Positions 59,725-64,000 of a stretch of DNA of 64,000 bases are shown one piece after another. Position 1 is the stretch's first letter, and every line of letters begins with the position of its first letter. The translations under genes were made by a program, and so were the position numbers. The stretch comes from Ophthalmolycus amberensis (taxonomy: Eukaryota > Chordata > Actinopteri > Perciformes > Zoarcidae): positions 682,501 through 746,500 of the forward strand of contig JAFEUB010001521.1 in NCBI GenBank assembly GCA_024529925.1, in the 5' to 3' direction. Under the pieces are notes generated by a model, which was given only the letters and a program-made list of their open reading frames with translations, was not told where the DNA came from and searched no databases.

Positions 59725-60125
59725 AGTTTATGCTAGTGCCAGGTGTATTTCTTCACTCACCTGGGCGCGGCTAAACTACCTGTACAAGGCCTGATGAATC
59801 CTGTTTCACTGAGCTTTATGTTCTAAGAAGCACTCAAGATAATTTACTTAAATGTTGTACTTGTTACTCCACTACACCTCGGAGGTAAATATTGTACTTT
59901 TTACTTTACTACATCTGAGAGGTACATATTGTACTTTTTACTGTACTACATATCAGGGGTAAATATTGTACTTTTTACTGTACTACATCTGAGAGGTACA
60001 TATTGTTTATGCTAGTGCCAGGTGTATTTCTTCACTCACCTGGGAGGCAGCTAAACTACCTGCCCAGGCCAGATGCATCCTGTTTTACTGAGCTTTATGT
60101 TCTAAGAAGCTCTCAGATAATTAAG
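59725..60125. repeat. Tandem duplication of a 120-bp block with minisatellite between
   Basis: GTTTATGCTAGTGCCAGGTG ... TTTATGTTCTAAGAAGC occurs at 59727-59850 and 60006-60125. The intervening 59857-60006 is about four copies of a TACATCTGAGAGGTA repeat. Confidence 0.8.
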
Positions 60126-60660
60126 TACAAATACTAATACGACACAGGGAAAATACTCTACAATAAGTTTAAAAAAAAATCCTGCATTAAAAACCTCACT
60201 TAATTAAAGGTAATGTGCATGTTGTTGTCGCAGGGAACTCTTGAATTTGTCCAACAACATTTATGATTTATGGCTTAATAATGGATGAGTACATTCGTAC
60301 ATTCGTGTTCCACTCTTAAACAATTTAGCTGAAGGGGATATTTGTCCTGGAAGTGTATGAGCACAAACAAACGGGCTATGTTATTACTTCACTTGAGCTG
60401 TCAGTGCTTTCAAAACACAGCCGTGGGCCTTTAGCTCGGTGTCTTTCCTTTACCACAAAAGCATCCTACTTCCCCCCCCCCCCCCCTTTCCTCGGTTGTA
60501 TTTCCCTGTGCAGCGTCTCACTATTGATGTGAGCAGACGTCTTCTTTCCATTAAATGGCTGTTTGGGTGGACAGCTTAATGGAGACCAGACATCAGCAAT
60601 CGTGACCTACTTATGGACCACTTCAGACTTATTCAGATTATAGGAGTCAAAGGTCAAGCA
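60126..60660. other. Intron/intergenic, no gene seen
   Basis: Contains a poly-C run at about 60472-60487. No supported exon. Confidence 0.5.
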
Positions 60661-60880
60661 TACCCTGCTTTATGGTCTATTTGACTCTAAATGGACCATA
60701 ATGTACTAAATGAACATCATGCTGTATTGAAGAAGACTTGAAACTAGAGATTGAGACTATAAACTCATGTTTACAATGTTTATTGAGGTAATAAATCAAG
60801 AGAGAAGTAGTCATTTTCTCATAGACTTCTATACAACCAAGGAGTCGCCCCCTGGTGGACAGTAGAGAGAATGCAGCTTT
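60661..60880. repeat. Dispersed repeat, copy B
   Basis: Near-identical to 6128-6332; extends slightly further on the right to GTCGCCCCCTGGTGGACAGT. Confidence 0.75.
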
Positions 60881-61364
60881 AAAGGAGGTTGCTGCCTGGT
60901 TTTGAAACTAGTCTCTTAGTGGCTTCAGTTCTTATACACTCAGCAGACCTCCAGACAATTATCTCTCCACCCCCCCCCCAGAGGAGAGATAAACCCCCAT
61001 CCTCAGTTTCTGTGCCTTTCGGTTTAAACCACGTCGCTGACTGGCGAGCTTGCTCGCTCGGTGAGATTCCTTTCGGTGAAAACCTTCCTCAACACTCGGC
61101 AGCAGTGGAGGGTGGTGCCTGCATGAGCCAACAATGGGCCCAGACAGCTAACTGGTTTGGGGAGATCCAGTGACCTCACTCGCTGTGTTGAAACATTTAG
61201 AGTCGTTTCAGGCGTCTCAGGTTTATCATATGGACAAGCATTCGTTTAAGTCTTTTTTCAGATAAGTCAGCAACAGGTTGTCTTTAGCTGTGGATTTTGT
61301 CCTCCGCTTCAGGAAGAGTTCTCTTAACACTATTTCTTAAAGCTCTGCTTTCTCTTCTCACAAT

Positions 61365-61890
61365 CAAGTCAATTTTATTCACATAGCCACGTATTACAAA
61401 TCACAAATTTGCCTCAAGGGGCTTTACAATTTGAGCAATGCATTACACAAAGAGGAAAGAAAGACACCCCCCCCCCCCCCCCCCCCCCCCAAAAACACTT
61501 TTAAAACAGAAGAAAGGTAGAGCAACTGAGGAGGGACAGGAAATAGATGTCGTGTTTACACAACAGACCAACATAGTACATTTACAGTACAAAGCCTTTC
61601 TGAAAAACTCTGCCACTGTAAAAGACCGAACATCACCTAAATACACTCCACGGCAAAGAGGATACCAACGTCATGCATTTCCCAAATTTCAAGGCAATCC
61701 GTCCGATAGTTGTCGATACCGGCGATCCGAGAGTCTGATGGTGTGAACGTGTTTAAAGCGCTCGTCTTCACTCCACCGATGTTTCCCAGGAGCTGCTTCA
61801 GAAACGGCTTCCCTCTCCCGAGAATGTCCTTCCTCGAGAGCACATTGGGAACAAACATTAGTTTCCGTCCATCCTCGTCGTCCTGTTTTC
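61365..61890. mobile_element. Unclassified teleost interspersed repeat
   Basis: Starts AAGTCAATTTTATTCACATA ... GGGGCTTTACAATTTGAGCA, a consensus-like start common in fish repeats, followed by a long poly-C run (61468-61490). Class not determined. Confidence 0.4.
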
Positions 61891-63203
61891 ATTTTTAGCG
61901 TTCGAGTATGCAGAGTAATCTGGCAACTAATCCTGGTGATCTCGTATTGTTTTACCTGCTCGGGGCTCTGCTCTTCTGATGGGTTGAGTTTATTCTCCTG
62001 AAGCCGCGAGGCGGTGCGTCTAGTGTCTCTTCTGACCGATGTTTCGTGAACCGTGTTTCATATTCGTCTCGTCACAAGTCCTGTGCATCATCCTGGACGC
62101 CGTCACGGCCACAGACGGAGGAATAGACTCCACAGAAAGCACGTCAACACTGTCCGCTACACAATGAAGCACTTTCACTCGCTGCCTCTACAATACAGCG
62201 GCTTCTGTCCACTTAGTCCTTGTTACTGAAGGCAATAATGAAGCCGTTCACGTCAACAGACTGAGATGAACAACCCCACAAAACATGGGGGTGGGGGGGG
62301 GTGAGTGTGTTTACATGTCGGGATTATTCATTTTCAGATGCTTTAGAAACCGGACGTCTTAAATAACATTACATTTTAAAATTTGAGTTTATTTTTTGCA
62401 TCCAAATCAAATAGTTTCCAGGGTATTCAACCTACGTTTCTTTATTATTCATAGAATACTTGACTTGTTACATCAAAGTAGTCCATGAATATGAGATATG
62501 AGTTAACGGATGATTACAATCCCTCCTCAGCATTGTGGAGGTTGCTTTGTGCGTTTTTGAGTAGTTACAGAAGTTGTCTTTCTGCTTCTTCACGGTTCAT
62601 TTAGTTCTGGTGTTTCGGAGAATAATGCAATGAACAGTATAAACGCTGCAGTGCCAAGCACGAGTATAAACTAAGCTTCATTCTGTCTGTGGACGGATGT
62701 TGTCACTGCGATGGCATACGATGTTAGCCTGGAGATAAACATGTTAGGAACCGAAGGGTGCTTGTGTATTTAAGATGCTGCGCTCACCAGAGGAGCGGGA
62801 TCTGGTGGGGTCCCGTTGTTAGATGGTATCTAGTCGTGAGCCAATGAGGCGTAACCATCTCGTATACAAGCCTCCCATCCTCATTATGTCACCGAGCTGC
62901 AGCAGAGAAGTGTTCCCTCCTCTGGGAAAGACGTTTCACACTGTGGCTGTTTTGTTTCCAACCACAGTTGAAGGTAGACTGTTCATTTTATAATCGGCCC
63001 AGTTCATTCCTGAAACATCCTAGAAAATAACCTAAAAGAAAACCTCAAGAAAGCAAGAAGACGATTAACTATATGCACATTAACATGTAGTTTTCTTTAT
63101 GCGTGCGACAGATCTTGGAGTGTTGATTTGCCGGTGTGCTCGGTGTTTGAATCATCGTTTTTTGAGCGTTTGACTGATTTTAACGTGTCTGGTTGTTTTG
63201 CAG
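61891..63203. other. Presumed WIPF2 5' intron
   Basis: No exon, element or structure recognised except a short G-run at about 62288-62302. Confidence 0.45.
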
Positions 63204-63896
63204 GAGTCCACGCGTGTCGTCCCAGCTGAGACGGTGACGTCACCGGTCCTCACCCCCCCCCACCACCCCACGCAGAGAGGTGCCAACAGAGAGACAGGAT
63301 GCCCCCTCCTCCCCCACCCCCTCCTCCCCCAGGACCCCCGCCTCCCCCCACCTTCAGTCAGGTCAGTGAGCGGCCTGAACTACTACCGTTGTTCTGTACC
63401 TGTATACCTGAGACCACCCAGTCTTTACACAGAATAATCATTACGTTTCTGGTTATTCCAACACCATATTTGTCTCTCACACCGGCCAGAAGGCAGACTG
63501 GTTACCGCAAAGTATCATGGGAGTTAAGTAAAAAACAAAAATCTAATTAATGTTAACCTGCCGTAGTTTTGAAGTGTTTTCTCGCATGTTTTCGTGCCTG
63601 AAAAAGGTTTTCCACTCTACATCTGCAGTCCAAATCTCCAGGCTGCTGAGTCATGTGTCGTTTGTTTACAAGACGACATTCGATCCAAAACAAACCAAAC
63701 GTTCCGCCGAGGGTCGGAGGAACCGGAGGTGCGAATACTTATTTGTTAAACTTCCTTCCGCAGGCGAACACGACTCCTCCCAAACTGGGCTCATCCGACA
63801 CTAAAGACAGAGGAGCGCTGCTGTCGGACATCTGCAAAGGCGCCAGGCTGAAGAAAGTGGGCGTGGTCAACGACCGGAGCACGCCGATTATAGAGA
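63204..63896 (+). CDS. wipf2: WIPF2 (WAS/WASL-interacting protein family), first two coding exons
   Basis: Exon 63204-63361 has 5' UTR, then ATG at 63299: a proline-rich start (Met, ten Pro, GPPPPPTFSQ) typical of the profilin-binding N-terminus of WIP proteins. Exon 63764-63896 (CAG acceptor, donor A|GTGAGT) reads ANTTPPKLGS, then GALLSDICKGARLKKVGVVN and DRSTPIIE, the actin-binding WH2 motif (LLSDI..LKKV). WH2 order and the GPPPPPTF spacing fit WIPF2 better than WIPF1. The rest of the gene lies beyond the window. Role: binds N-WASP and actin and regulates filopodia and endocytic actin. Confidence 0.9.
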
Positions 63897-64000
63897 GTGA
63901 GTCGCTGCAGGTTCATTTCGTACACACACACACAAAAGTCATTACTTTCTATCAATGTCTCAGGTTGATGTTGACACAAGTCTTACTTTTTTCACCAGGC

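Noticed and set aside
1..64000. tRNA, rRNA or snRNA genes
   Set aside because: I looked for paired A/B boxes and clover-leaf stems and saw none convincing by eye; a covariance-model scan would be decisive.

Overview
The window is teleost fish nuclear DNA. The evidence is spliced vertebrate genes with GT-AG introns, abundant CA, CT and AT microsatellites, Rex3-type and L2/Rex1-type retrotransposons, and hAT-like and piggyBac-like elements. I could not run any search, so every identity comes from recognising residues, splice sites and repeats by eye.

Layout: (1) 1-9760, + strand: the last 14 coding exons and the 3' UTR of NPEPPS (puromycin-sensitive aminopeptidase). (2) About 8.4-50 kb: an accessory region made of large direct duplications, called units 1, 2, 3 and 5 here, plus a diverged locus 4. 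It carries a minus-strand array of secreted, zinc-deaminase-like genes. Copies 1, 2 and 5 are intact, with a signal-peptide exon, a 36-45 bp linker exon and a long exon holding HAE-x26/27-PC-x3-C, the catalytic signature of the AID/APOBEC-like deaminase superfamily. Copy 3 is only a 3' remnant. Copy 4 is diverged and lacks the His and Glu of HAE. The best match I know is the SNAD family (secreted novel AID/APOBEC-like deaminases) of fish and other vertebrates. All four complete loci keep the same TATA-type promoter and the same ATTAAA poly(A) context. (3) 50.9-53.9 kb: retrotransposon debris and intergenic DNA. (4) 53.9-63.9 kb: a C6orf120 homologue (+), an apparently intronless MRPL21 (-) and the first two coding exons of WIPF2 (+). 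NPEPPS and WIPF2 both lie on human chromosome 17q.

History readable from the sequence: unit 5 keeps empty sites for two insertions found in other units, a 1.3-kb hAT-like element with an 8-bp target duplication (units 1-3) and a Rex3 element with a 9-bp target duplication (units 1-2). It therefore shows the older arrangement, and units 1-3 were amplified afterwards, carrying pieces of the NPEPPS 3' UTR. In the array the introns, UTRs and promoters are almost identical, while the mature-protein coding parts differ strongly. This is the pattern of fast-evolving immune effectors. The array is the most interesting system in the window.
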